Assembly (NCBI GenBank): GCA_016931085.1
Contig: JAFGFO010000163.1
Span: 1-45,458 of the forward strand
Reading direction: 5' to 3'
Source of the DNA: Thermoflexales bacterium
GTDB taxonomy: Bacteria > Chloroflexota > Anaerolineae > Fen-1058
Length of the DNA: 45,458 bases
The translations under genes were made by a program, and so were the position numbers. This document shows positions 8,833-17,310 of the stretch, piece after piece. Within the stretch, counting starts at the first letter, position 1; each line of letters begins with the position of its first letter. The notes under the pieces are model-generated. The model had not been told where the DNA came from. It was given only the letters and a program-made list of their open reading frames with translations, and did no database searches.

Positions 8833-10161
8833 GCTAAATCACCAGTCTCCACTCAAACGCCCGCCTTGCGGGCCTTCCTGGTTGGCGTAGAGATCAAGGG
8901 CAGTCGCCCCTTGTTGTCGCTTGACGATAGCCTGGAGGAGCTGGCGCTCCTGGCGCAGACGGCCGGCGTAGAGGTGATGGGCCAGGCCGTGCAAAGGCTG
9001 GAACGCCTCGACGCCGCCACCTACGTGGGTTCAGGTAAGCTGGAGGAGATCGTGGCCCTGGTTGAAGAAACCGGTGCTGACTTGGTGTTGTTTGACGATG
9101 AGCTCAACCCACGCCACCAGCGCAACCTGGAGCGTGAGTTTGGGGACAAGGCGCGCGTGCTCGATCGTACCGCGCTCATCCTCGACATCTTTGCCCAACA
9201 CGCCAGCACACGCGAGGGTGCCTTGCAGGTCGAGCTGGCGCAGTGTGAATATCGCTTGCCACGCTTGACTCGCCAGTGGACTCACCTGGCACGCCAGGCT
9301 GGCGGCGCGGCCGGACGTGGCGGCACCAGCGGGGTGGGCCTGCGTGGGCCAGGCGAAACGCAGTTGGAGGTAGATCGCCGCCGCGTTCACGAACGAATCG
9401 CGTTTCTCAAGCGTGAGTTGGAAGGCGTGCGCGCGCATCGCCAACGGCATCGTGTCCAACGTAAGCGTGCCCAGGTGCCTGTCGTGGCAATCGTAGGCTA
9501 CACTAACGCCGGCAAATCCACCTTGCTCAACGCACTCTCCGGCGCCGATGTGCTGGTCGAGGACAAGCTGTTCGCTACGCTGGACCCGACGACGCGTCGG
9601 GTGCGCCTGCCGGGCAGCACTCAGCGTGTGGCGCTCTTTACCGACACGGTCGGCTTTATCCAAAAGCTGCCAACGCAGTTGGTGGCAGCCTTCCGAGCCA
9701 CGCTTGAGGAAATCGTCGAAGCAGATATGCTGCTGCACGTGGTGGACATCACGCACCCAAATGCTTCCGAGCATGCCCAGGTAGTCAGCGATACCCTGGC
9801 TAGCTTGGAGACGCAAGATTTGCCTGTGCTGATGGCCTTGAACAAGATCGATCGCCTGGATGACATCGAAACCATCCGTGCCCAATTGCCAAGCTCGCCC
9901 AACACTCTGTTCATTTCGGCCGCACGGGGCGTGGGTTTGAGCGACTTGTTAGCCCGCGTGGAAGATGTGCTTTACGAGCAACTGGTGCCTGTCCGCGTGC
10001 AGTTGCCCTATCGTATGGGTAACCTCATTGCCCTCTTGCACAGCCAGGGCATTGTCGACGTTGAAGAGCACACAGAAAAAACCGTCGCGCTTTCGGGCCG
10101 GATCCCTGGCCGGTGGGTGTCAGCGTTCAAACCTTACCTGGACAGAAGGCGGGATTCTTGA
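8830..10161 (+). CDS. hflX: GTPase HflX
   Basis: About 443 residues: N-terminal HflX domain (around 15-110, with TYVGSGKLEE), the linker GTSGVGLRGPGETQLEVDRR, then a G domain with G1 GYTNAGKST (about 223-231), G3 DTVGF, and G4 NKID, followed by a C-terminal domain ending in RIPGRWVSAFKPYLDRR. HflX is a ribosome-associated GTPase that splits or rescues stalled ribosomes in stress. The open frame extends upstream into the M28 gene, but that stretch is a shadow. The best-placed start is ATC 8830, after GGAGG. Translation from it would begin MAKSPVSTQTPALRAFLVG, a natural-looking N-terminus. Otherwise TTG 8866. Confidence 0.93.
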   Translation: MAKSPVSTQTPALRAFLVGVEIKGSRPLLSLDDSLEELALLAQTAGVEVMGQAVQRLERLDAATYVGSGKLEEIVALVEETGADLVLFDDELNPRHQRNLEREFGDKARVLDRTALILDIFAQHASTREGALQVELAQCEYRLPRLTRQWTHLARQAGGAAGRGGTSGVGLRGPGETQLEVDRRRVHERIAFLKRELEGVRAHRQRHRVQRKRAQVPVVAIVGYTNAGKSTLLNALSGADVLVEDKLFATLDPTTRRVRLPGSTQRVALFTDTVGFIQKLPTQLVAAFRATLEEIVEADMLLHVVDITHPNASEHAQVVSDTLASLETQDLPVLMALNKIDRLDDIETIRAQLPSSPNTLFISAARGVGLSDLLARVEDVLYEQLVPVRVQLPYRMGNLIALLHSQGIVDVEEHTEKTVALSGRIPGRWVSAFKPYLDRRRDS

Positions 10162-10164
10162 CAA

Positions 10165-10193
10165 AGAAACCGAGTTTAAGAAACTCGGTTTCT
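10165..10193 (+). terminator. Perfect 13-bp hairpin between hflX and the small membrane gene
   Basis: AGAAACCGAGTTT, loop AAG, AAACTCGGTTTCT. It lies directly after the hflX stop and just upstream of the next AAGGAG Shine-Dalgarno. No long U-tract follows, so it may attenuate, stabilise the mRNA end, or be a dispersed palindromic repeat. Confidence 0.6.
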
Positions 10194-10206
10194 AAGGAGT
10201 CGTACC

Positions 10207-10431
10207 ATGGAAGAAGATCGTCTCGCGCAATTTATCGATGCTATCTCGAACTGGCTCGCAACCCACAAAGGTGCGCCTGTCCTGTTCGGTGTACTGCTGG
10301 TCATCATCGGCTTGCTGCTGCAGCCGTTTGCCGGTGTGCCGGTTATTGGGAGCATAGCCAGGAGTCAACTCTTGCTGCACCTGGGAGTTATCATCGGCTT
10401 GCTAGGCGTTCTGATTGGGGACGCGTTGTGA
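10207..10431 (+). CDS. Small two-helix membrane protein (hypothetical)
   Basis: 74 residues. An acidic amphipathic start (MEEDRLAQFIDAISNWLATH) is followed by two hydrophobic helices (about 25-45 and 55-73) separated by a short loop with Arg. It has a good Shine-Dalgarno, AAGGAG (10194-10199), partly within the 3' side of the preceding hairpin, 7 nt from the ATG. The stop is 6 nt from the convergent DUF59 gene. The family is not recognised. Spacing, RBS and hydrophobic pattern support a real gene. Confidence 0.65.
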   Translation: MEEDRLAQFIDAISNWLATHKGAPVLFGVLLVIIGLLLQPFAGVPVIGSIARSQLLLHLGVIIGLLGVLIGDAL

Positions 10432-10437
10432 TGGCGA

Positions 10438-10749
10438 TCAATACAATCCCCAATCGCTCGCCCCGCCATCCTCCATCATGGTAGGCTCCCACATCTCCAT
10501 GCCCATCGTCACGCGCGCAGGCAGCTTGGCCGTTTTCTCCACAGCTTGGCGCACTTGCTCAAAGATTTGGGGGGCTAGGGGACAAAAGGGTGTCGTCAAG
10601 ATCATGGTGATCTCGACCAGGTCGGGCTGAAACGCGATCTTTCTGATCAAGCCCAGCTCGACAACGTTCATCCCCAACTCGGGATCGTACACCTCGCGTA
10701 GCGCTGCCTTGATTTGTTCCTCTAACTGGATTTCTACTTGTTCGATCAT
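10438..10749 (-). CDS. MIP18/DUF59 family protein (SufT/PaaD-like Fe-S assembly factor)
   Basis: 103 residues. It matches the DUF59 fold: a helix, VYDPELGMNVVELGLIRKI (the DPE...GLI signature), then ITMILTTPFCPLAPQI, which holds the conserved TxxxCP cysteine. Family members help assemble or transfer iron-sulfur clusters (SufT, MIP18, the PaaD/Mrp N-terminal domain). Start ATG 10747-10749 has AAGGAG upstream. A longer frame to 10800 would begin upstream of the predicted transcription start and is rejected. It is an isolated minus-strand gene with a consensus promoter at 10783-10811; no suf or isc genes are nearby. The AcnX in this window may be an Fe-S enzyme, but a link is speculation. Confidence 0.88.
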   Translation of the reverse strand: MIEQVEIQLEEQIKAALREVYDPELGMNVVELGLIRKIAFQPDLVEITMILTTPFCPLAPQIFEQVRQAVEKTAKLPARVTMGMEMWEPTMMEDGGASDWGLY

Positions 10750-10782
10750 GTTGCTCCTTCTGGCTGGCATGTAGTGGCGGAC

Positions 10783-10811
10783 ATTATAGCATGCGTCCAC
10801 CTCCTTGTCAA
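10783..10811 (-). promoter_or_regulatory. Consensus sigma-70 promoter for the DUF59 gene
   Basis: Exact TTGACA (10806-10811), 17-nt spacer, exact TATAAT (10783-10788) on the minus strand. The start would be near 10776, a 27-nt leader before ATG 10749. Confidence 0.85.
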
Positions 10812-10973
10812 TAAAGGTGACGCTGGTCTTTTTTAAAGTGGAAAACTCGGTTATGATTTTGGAATACTCAATTGGCTGTTCTGTGATACACTGGAGAATA
10901 GAGGCAAAAGATAGGGGCTCCGACCCTTTTTATCTTGTCTTGACTACTATATTGTAATGTTAAGGATTCAAAT

Positions 10974-11204
10974 ATGGATCGAGAAGAACGAGAACAAAAC
11001 TATAAAGTAGTGCTCAACCACGAAGAGCAGTATTCGATCTGGCCGGCCGAGCGCGAGAACGCGCCTGGCTGGCGTGATGCTGGTGTCATCGGCACCAAGG
11101 CCAAGTGCCTGGCCTATATCGAGGAGGTGTGGACCGATATGCGGCCGCTCAGTCTGCGCCAAAAGATGCAAGAGATGGAGGAAAGGCGACAGGCCGGGGA
11201 GTAA
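10974..11204 (+). CDS. MbtH-like protein
   Basis: 76 residues. All hallmarks of the MbtH family are readable: [27 protein letters not shown], and [17 protein letters not shown], with the conserved Trp residues. MbtH-like proteins bind NRPS adenylation domains and are needed for their folding or activity, so this is probably the partner of one or both A domains encoded at 17303-26066. The Shine-Dalgarno TAAGGA (10961-10966) is 7 nt from the ATG. The charged C-terminal tail ([11 protein letters not shown]) is an extension beyond the core. I could not find a convincing promoter in the 224 bp upstream. The next gene has its own promoter inside the 121-bp gap. Confidence 0.95.
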   Translation: MDREEREQNYKVVLNHEEQYSIWPAERENAPGWRDAGVIGTKAKCLAYIEEVWTDMRPLSLRQKMQEMEERRQAGE

Positions 11205-11249
11205 GCCTGCGGTGGCTAAAAGCTTGTTCTCTTTTTGATACCCAGTTCC

Positions 11250-11278
11250 TTGACCAATAAGCTATAAGTCTTTATAAT
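11250..11278 (+). promoter_or_regulatory. Sigma-70 promoter for the transporter-fusion/FkbH/NRPS operon
   Basis: TTGACC (11250-11255), 17-nt spacer, exact TATAAT (11273-11278), 48 nt upstream of the ATG at 11326. It probably drives the operon through 26066. Confidence 0.75.
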
Positions 11279-11325
11279 ATGCCCAACGATATCATTTCTG
11301 GCTAGAAAGCAAAGGACTAGATACT

Positions 11326-14300
11326 ATGACGCGCTTGCTCAAATTGTTCAATCTGCGCTCACAAGAATGGCCGCGTGTGGCGTTGGTGCTATTAATGATT
11401 ACGATCACGAATATCGGCGGCCTGTGGGGATCGGTGGTCGCTTACGCTGCCTTTTTGAATCAGGTCGGGGTCGGTGCGCTGCCTTGGGTTATGATGTTTG
11501 GCGCGCTGGGTTCTATCCTGGCTATTGCGGTTTACTCGATCTTTGTCGACCGCGTCAGCAACGACGCCTTGATGCTGGCTATCTTTGTTTTTGGCATTGT
11601 GAGCATCGGATTGGGCTTGGTGCTGTTAGCTTTGGGGCAGCCTGGGCTGGCCTACCCGCTCTTGTCCCTGCTCTGCCTGGCCTGGCTGGCGGTTTTCAAT
11701 CCTCATTTTACCACTTATGTGAACAGTTTTTACGACATCCAGGCGGCCAAGCGGGTGCTGCCAGTGGTGTCAGCCGGCGCCCGGGCTGGGACCGTCATCG
11801 CCGGGCTGAGCATGCCGTTCCTGACGACCCGCTTGGAAGCGTGGATCATTGTTGTGATCTGGCTGTTGAGTTATGTTGTGGCGATGGGCGTCATCTGGCT
11901 CACGCCGTACCTGCTGCGCGAAAAGCAATTCCAGGCCGCGCCAGCCTCAAGCTCGACGTTGTCCGCGCCGGGCAAGCCGCGCGCTTCGTACACTGATAGT
12001 GTGCGGGAAGGCTTTAGCTACACGCTGCAATCCCCCTATCTGCGCTGGATGGCGATTGCTACCCTGTTGCTCATGGTGCTGATGGCCCTGGTGGAATACC
12101 TCTCCAGCGGTCTATTGACGGAGCTCTACCGCGCGCCAGACCGATTGCCCGGCTTTTTACCCAGGGACCTGGCTGGCTTTCTGGCTTTGTTGGGCGGGTT
12201 GGGTAGCCTGGTGGCTTTGCCCACGCTTTTGTTCGCGATGAACCGGCTTATCGCGCGCCTGGGTTTGGGCAATGTCGGTCTAATCTTTCCCATCGGCAAT
12301 TTGTTTGCCTGTTTCAGCCTGGCGCTGGTCCCTCTGTTCCCTGCCTTGGCCGGCGCCAGCGTGGCGTATTTAGACCGCACGGCTTTTCGAGCTGTCTTCC
12401 AATTGCCAGTGGATAGTTTGCTGTATAACGCGGTGCCTTTGAGGGTCAAGGGCCGGGCGCGCGCTTTCGTAAATGGCTTGATCGTGCCGGTCGGGACCTT
12501 GGTCGGCGGTCTGCTGCTGCTGCTCTTGCGCTCGCCAGCGCTCGGCTGGCTCATCTCGGCCTTGATTGGCGTGCTGGCCGTGGTCTATTTGGCCAGTACC
12601 TTTGTCATCCGCCGGCTTTACGCCCAGGCCCTGGTCAAAATGTTGGAGCAAGAAGACTATTCCTTCTTGTTGTCCCAAGAAGCAGCCGAGTTGACTGTGG
12701 CCGATCCGAGCACTCTGACTCAATTACATAACAAGCTTCAATCAAGCACCAACTACGAGCTGACGGTCTTTATCGCCCAGTTGATCAGCCAGGTTGGTGG
12801 CAAACAGGCGGTCCCCATCCTGGCGCCGGCGGCTATGGAAACGCAAGATGCCCGTACACGCGCGGCCATGGTCGATGTCTTGGTCGCCACCGGTTTGACG
12901 GATGGCGCACTCAACCAGCTCTATGCGCATTTTTTGACTGACCCGGCCGGAGAGGTCCGGCAGTCGGCCATTACTGGTCTGGAGGTATTGGTCGGGCCGG
13001 CCGACCCAGGCTTCCGCGCCCAGATGTTGGGCATGGTAGACGATCCCGACCTCGCAGTGCGCACGCGGGTGTTGTCTGCCCTGATGCGTTCGGGCGATTT
13101 TTACCAATTGGCGCCGGCGGTTCAGGCTTTGGAGTGCTTGCTGGATGACGAGGACCCACTCAATCGGACACGGGGCGTGCGCGTGCTTGGACGAATCGAC
13201 GACGAGCGAGCCACCCGCCGCCTGGCTGCCAGCCTGTCCGATCCGGCTGATGAAGTGCGGCTGGAAGCGGCCCTGGCTGCAGAAACGCTGGTGCAAGAGA
13301 GCTTGCCCGCATCGGCCCAGGCTGCGTTGGTCGATGGGATGAACGGCTTGCTGTCTGATCCCGTCGAGCGCGTTCGCCAGGCGGCCCTGGTTGTTCTAGG
13401 CCACGCCGGCGGCCAAGCGTCGCACCAGGCGATGGTAGACGCCCTGGCCGATCCCAGCCCACAGGTCAGAACGAGTGCTGTAAACGCGTTGGCCCAGGCT
13501 GGCAAAGCGGTTATCCCCCTCGTCCATCCCAAGCTCAATTCGCCTGACCCCCAGATGCGCAAGATGGCCAGCGTGATCCTGAGCCGTGTCAGCCCGAGGG
13601 AGTTTGGCCCCCTCATCAGTGGGACGCACGTGATGGGGAATCTGCTCTCTATTTACAGTAACCACGGCCTGCTTCATGCACTGGGAGCCTGTAGCACGTA
13701 CGCCAGCACGGCCGTTTTGTGCAGCGCGCTCCGCGAACGTAACCAGCGATTGGCCGAGGAAATCTTTTACTTGCTCACGGCCATTCACGCCCCAGAATCC
13801 GTCAAGGTCATCAGTGACTCACTGCACAGCGAGAGCGCTCACGCACGCGCTAACGCCAGCGAGGCGTTGGAAGCGTTGACCACGCCCCAAATCGCTCGCC
13901 TGATGTCGCCACTTTTCGATCCCACTTTGCAGCCGGAGCAGTTGCTCTCTCTCAGCCAGGATACCTGGCAGATGAAGCTGCCCGATGCAATCGGGGCGAT
14001 CAAGCAACTGATCACCCAGCCTGACGACCCGTGGCTGCGCACGATCACCGCCTTTGCCCTGGGTGAGCTTGGGGCAGCGCTGGCGGACGCGAAAGCGGAC
14101 GTTGAGCTCAAGCTTGAGAAGAGACGCCGCCCACCGGCCGATCTCTTTGGGGCGCTGGCAGGGGACGAGGCCGAGGACAAGGCTGAGGCAAAAGCGGAGC
14201 TTGAGGCCGAGACTAAGGAGCTGCGCCCCAAGCCACCCTTCGCCCCGGCGGATATTGAGGCGATGCTGACTGCCTCGCTGCTTGACCCTGTGGAGGATGT

Positions 14301-14895
14301 ACGCCTGGCTGCCCAGATGGCTCGGCAAGTGATGGACGCCGGCAGTCTTGATGCTCGTTTTCAGTCCATCAAGGATTTGAAACAAAATCAAAGGGAGGAC
14401 AACTTGCTTTCACCAATCGAAAAAATCATTTTCCTCAAAGAGATCGACTTTTTCCAGGGCATGACGGTTGATCAATTGAGGGCCCTGGCCAACGTGTGCG
14501 AGGAAGAGCTGGTTGAAAAGGATGCCCGCATCTTTAACGAGGGTGATCCGGGAGGTGTCTTGTACGTGGTGGTCAATGGGAAAGTGGGCATCGAACTGGA
14601 AAAACGGGCTGGCTCTTTCGCTCGCCTGACCGACGTCGGCGCTCACGCCTGTTTCGGTGAGATGAGCTTGTTCGACAATAGCCCGCGCTCCGCCTCGGCC
14701 ATGGCTATCCAAGACACCCTGGTGTTAAAGTTGCGCCGCGAGCCCCTGATCGCGTTGGCTCGCCAGAACCCGGAGTTGTCCCTGGAGTTGATCAATGTGC
14801 TCAGCCGGCGGCTGCGCGAGGCTAACGAGCTCATCGCCGAACGGACTCGTTCCCGGCCGCGCGAGCTGCACAAGTTGTTCGACCAGTTCGAGTGA
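11326..14895 (+). CDS. Npt/MFS-like transporter fused to HEAT repeats and a cyclic-nucleotide-binding domain
   Basis: 1189 residues. N-terminal membrane part (about 1-430) with about 12 hydrophobic helices, resembling ATP/ADP-translocase/MFS-type bundles. A HEAT-repeat array (about 470-800 and again near 860-980, e.g. DPSPQVRTSAVNALAQAGK) follows, then an Ala/Glu/Lys-rich linker. The C-terminal cNMP-binding domain (about 1035-1165) has a phosphate-binding cassette, FGEMSLFDNSPRSASA, at 1110-1125 with the Glu and Arg that contact cyclic nucleotides. Fusions of this kind are known in environmental bacteria; their substrate is not. Lying between mbtH and the FkbH/NRPS genes, it may export or sense the peptide product. 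Shine-Dalgarno AAAGGA (11311-11316). Confidence 0.85.
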   Translation: MTRLLKLFNLRSQEWPRVALVLLMITITNIGGLWGSVVAYAAFLNQVGVGALPWVMMFGALGSILAIAVYSIFVDRVSNDALMLAIFVFGIVSIGLGLVLLALGQPGLAYPLLSLLCLAWLAVFNPHFTTYVNSFYDIQAAKRVLPVVSAGARAGTVIAGLSMPFLTTRLEAWIIVVIWLLSYVVAMGVIWLTPYLLREKQFQAAPASSSTLSAPGKPRASYTDSVREGFSYTLQSPYLRWMAIATLLLMVLMALVEYLSSGLLTELYRAPDRLPGFLPRDLAGFLALLGGLGSLVALPTLLFAMNRLIARLGLGNVGLIFPIGNLFACFSLALVPLFPALAGASVAYLDRTAFRAVFQLPVDSLLYNAVPLRVKGRARAFVNGLIVPVGTLVGGLLLLLLRSPALGWLISALIGVLAVVYLASTFVIRRLYAQALVKMLEQEDYSFLLSQEAAELTVADPSTLTQLHNKLQSSTNYELTVFIAQLISQVGGKQAVPILAPAAMETQDARTRAAMVDVLVATGLTDGALNQLYAHFLTDPAGEVRQSAITGLEVLVGPADPGFRAQMLGMVDDPDLAVRTRVLSALMRSGDFYQLAPAVQALECLLDDEDPLNRTRGVRVLGRIDDERATRRLAASLSDPADEVRLEAALAAETLVQESLPASAQAALVDGMNGLLSDPVERVRQAALVVLGHAGGQASHQAMVDALADPSPQVRTSAVNALAQAGKAVIPLVHPKLNSPDPQMRKMASVILSRVSPREFGPLISGTHVMGNLLSIYSNHGLLHALGACSTYASTAVLCSALRERNQRLAEEIFYLLTAIHAPESVKVISDSLHSESAHARANASEALEALTTPQIARLMSPLFDPTLQPEQLLSLSQDTWQMKLPDAIGAIKQLITQPDDPWLRTITAFALGELGAALADAKADVELKLEKRRRPPADLFGALAGDEAEDKAEAKAELEAETKELRPKPPFAPADIEAMLTASLLDPVEDVRLAAQMARQVMDAGSLDARFQSIKDLKQNQREDNLLSPIEKIIFLKEIDFFQGMTVDQLRALANVCEEELVEKDARIFNEGDPGGVLYVVVNGKVGIELEKRAGSFARLTDVGAHACFGEMSLFDNSPRSASAMAIQDTLVLKLRREPLIALARQNPELSLELINVLSRRLREANELIAERTRSRPRELHKLFDQFE

Positions 14896-14911
14896 ATTGA
14901 ACCGCAAAGGC

Positions 14912-14950
14912 GCGTCCAATCCTCTGCCTACGGCGGGGATTGGCGGACGC
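14912..14950 (+). repeat. Imperfect nested hairpin between transporter-fusion and FkbH genes
   Basis: Overlapping arms GCGTCC (14912-14917) / GGACGC (14945-14950) and CCAATCC (14916-14922) / GGATTGG (14937-14943), with inner GCC/GGC around TAC. It is preceded by ACCGCAAAGGCGC, a word common in dispersed bacterial repeats. No U-tract, so readthrough into the FkbH gene is likely. Confidence 0.5.
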
Positions 14951-15012
14951 CAAGATTAATTTTGACCAAGATGACTTCACAAGCCTTGAATGCGACACAG
15001 CCGGAGCGCTCG

Positions 15013-17310
15013 ATGCAAGAGCGGGAGATCGTTATTGCGTCCAGCTTTACCGCTGAACCCATCGAGCAAGCCCTCAGCTTTTGGATGGGTCAACTGGGCA
15101 TTCCCGCCAGCCTGCGCTTTGCTCCTTACGGCCAGGTCTTTCAGCAACTGCTCGATCCGGCCGGCATGTTTTTGAGCAACCGGAACGGTGTCAATGTCAG
15201 CCTGGTGCGGCTGGAGGACTGGCTGCGACCTGATGATGTCGCCTCGATCGGCAACGTTTCAGAAATGTTTGCAGATTGGGACGGACAAGAGGAAAAACTC
15301 CGCCACAATGCTCAAGAATTGGTGCGCGCTTTCCAATCGAGCGCTGAACGCTCCAGCACGCCTCAGTTGGTCTGCTTGTGCCCGGCTTCGCCGGCCGCTT
15401 TGGCCGATCCCGTGCGCCAGGCTGCTTTCCAGGAGGTGGAGGGGGACATCGCTTCCGATCTGGCGCAGATCGGAGGGGTGTACCCGGTGACGTCCGCAGC
15501 CCTGGCCTCTATTTACCCTGTGCCGGAGTATTACGACGCTTATGGAGACAAGCTTGGCCATATCCCCTACACTGGGCTTTTCTATACGGCCCTGGCTACC
15601 ATGGCCGCCCGCAAGATACACACTATCCTGAGCACCCCTTACAAGGTTATCGCGCTGGATTGCGACAACACCCTCTGGCAAGGCGTCTGTGCCGAGGATG
15701 GAAGCTTGGGGGTCGGCATTGACGCGCCCCGCCAGGCGCTTCAAGAGTTCATGGTAGCTCAGCACGAGGCCGGGATGCTGCTGTGCTTGTGCAGCAAGAA
15801 CGACGAGGCCGACGTGTGGGATGTGTTCGATCGCCATCCCGGAATGCGCTTGAAGCGCGAGCAGATTATCTCTTGGCGCATCAATTGGCAGTCCAAGTCG
15901 GAAAATCTCAAGTCCCTGGCGGGGGAGCTGGGCCTGGGCTTGGACAGCTTTATTCTGCTGGACGACAACCCGCTCGAATGTGCCGAGGTGCGGGCTCGCT
16001 GCCCACAAGTGCTGGCCCTTCAACTGCCCTCTGAAGCTGCTCTTATACCCCGCTTCCTGGCGCACACCTGGGCCTTTGATCATCTCAAGCTGACCCAAGA
16101 GGACAAGCGCCGGACGAGCATGTACCGGCAAAACGCTCAACGTGAGCGCTTCCGCCAGGAAGCTCTGAGCCTGACGGATTTCCTGGCCGGACTGGATCTG
16201 CAGATTCAGATTTCAGACATGGCTCCTCGTCAGTTGGCGCGGGTGGCGCAATTGACCCAGCGCACGAATCAGTTTAATACGACGACCAGGCGGCGCTCTG
16301 AGGCTGAAATCCAGCAGTTGTTGCAGTCGCCGGCTGCCGGCTGTCTCGTCGTTCAAGTGGCTGATCGCTTTGGCGAGTATGGCTTGGTTGGAGTGGTCAT
16401 CTTTGAACGGGCTAGCCAGTCCATCCAGGTGGACAGTTTTCTGTTGAGTTGCCGGGTGCTGGGGCGGGGCGTTGAGCACCACATGTTAGCCAGGCTGGGA
16501 GAAATGGCTCTTGCGAACAAGCTCAATCGCGTTGATGTGCCTTACCTGGCTACCCAGAGAAACCGGCCTGTTCTCGACTTTTTAGAAGGCGTGGGATCGG
16601 AATCCAAGGCAGCCCAAGGCGAGAGCATCGTTTTCAAGTTTCCGGCCTCCCGGGCGGCCGGTCTCACTTACCGGCCTAATGGAGCTGGGCAAGAGCAGTC
16701 GCCCGGGTCTGTTGCGCCATTAAGAAATGGCGCGCCAGTTCTTGATGGCGCCTTGGCCGCCGATGAGAAACAGCCAGCCGTCGACGCCGGGGCCAAATCT
16801 GCCCTGCTGGCGCGGATCGCCCTGGAGTTGTACGATGCCAGGCAGATCCAGCGTGTGATAGAGTCACAGGCGCGCCGGTCCAGGCCCGAATCGTTGGGTG
16901 ATTACGTCGCGCCGGAAACCGAACTCGAGCGCGAACTGGCGGCCCTGTGGCAGGATGTGTTGGGTATAGAGCAGGTTGGCATTCACGATGACTTTATCGC
17001 GTTGGGCGGTGATTCGATCAAGGGCGTTCGCCTGATCAACAAGATCGAGCAGAAATTGCACATTGTCGCTCAGGTGGTGGGCTTGTTCGAGGCGCCCACC
17101 ATTGCCTCCTTTGCCACCTATCTCGAGCGGCGCTATCCAGAAGTTGTAGCCAGCACGCCGGGCGCGCCGCCGAGCTTGGCCTTGGCCTCCTGGGGCAAAA
17201 GAATCCGGGCGAGACAATTGCTTGACCGGCTCGACCAACTTTCAGACGAACAAGTGGATAGTTTACTTCAAAACAGATTGCCCCCCAGAGAGGATATGGC
17301 TTATGGGTGA
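15013..17310 (+). CDS. FkbH-like HAD-family glyceryl-loading enzyme fused to an acyl/peptidyl carrier protein
   Basis: 765 residues. The N-terminal third matches the FkbH N-terminal domain (IVIASSFTAEPIEQALSFWM). The HAD core has VIALDCDNTLW with D216 and D218, LCLCSKND, and FILLDDNPLECAEV. After an APLRNGAPVL-containing linker comes a carrier domain with GGDSIKG, phosphopantetheine serine S668. FkbH enzymes dephosphorylate 1,3-bisphosphoglycerate and load glyceryl onto a carrier; here both are in one chain. Nearby genes for methoxymalonyl formation are absent, so an unmodified glyceryl unit is expected. The tail RLDQLSDEQVDSLL looks like a docking helix. ATG 15013 has GGAG 6 nt upstream; ATG 14971 and TTG 14962 are alternatives. 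The stop overlaps the next start by 8 nt. Confidence 0.88.
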   Translation: MQEREIVIASSFTAEPIEQALSFWMGQLGIPASLRFAPYGQVFQQLLDPAGMFLSNRNGVNVSLVRLEDWLRPDDVASIGNVSEMFADWDGQEEKLRHNAQELVRAFQSSAERSSTPQLVCLCPASPAALADPVRQAAFQEVEGDIASDLAQIGGVYPVTSAALASIYPVPEYYDAYGDKLGHIPYTGLFYTALATMAARKIHTILSTPYKVIALDCDNTLWQGVCAEDGSLGVGIDAPRQALQEFMVAQHEAGMLLCLCSKNDEADVWDVFDRHPGMRLKREQIISWRINWQSKSENLKSLAGELGLGLDSFILLDDNPLECAEVRARCPQVLALQLPSEAALIPRFLAHTWAFDHLKLTQEDKRRTSMYRQNAQRERFRQEALSLTDFLAGLDLQIQISDMAPRQLARVAQLTQRTNQFNTTTRRRSEAEIQQLLQSPAAGCLVVQVADRFGEYGLVGVVIFERASQSIQVDSFLLSCRVLGRGVEHHMLARLGEMALANKLNRVDVPYLATQRNRPVLDFLEGVGSESKAAQGESIVFKFPASRAAGLTYRPNGAGQEQSPGSVAPLRNGAPVLDGALAADEKQPAVDAGAKSALLARIALELYDARQIQRVIESQARRSRPESLGDYVAPETELERELAALWQDVLGIEQVGIHDDFIALGGDSIKGVRLINKIEQKLHIVAQVVGLFEAPTIASFATYLERRYPEVVASTPGAPPSLALASWGKRIRARQLLDRLDQLSDEQVDSLLQNRLPPREDMAYG
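16712..16739 (+). repeat. In-frame palindromic repeat within the FkbH-ACP gene
   Basis: Core GCGCCATT, loop AAGA, AATGGCGC (16714-16733). The 28-nt block matches the TPR-gene copy (5643-5670, minus) with one mismatch and is translated in the same frame. It lies in the linker between the FkbH and carrier domains. Confidence 0.8.

Noticed and set aside
10750..10800. Upstream extension of the DUF59 gene to 10800
   Set aside because: It would start upstream of the -10 of a consensus promoter whose transcript begins near 10776, while ATG 10749 has an AAGGAG Shine-Dalgarno.
10801..10973. Promoter or riboswitch in the mbtH leader
   Set aside because: TGATACACT and TTGACT words exist but no -35/-10 pair has acceptable spacing, and I see no conserved riboswitch fold.
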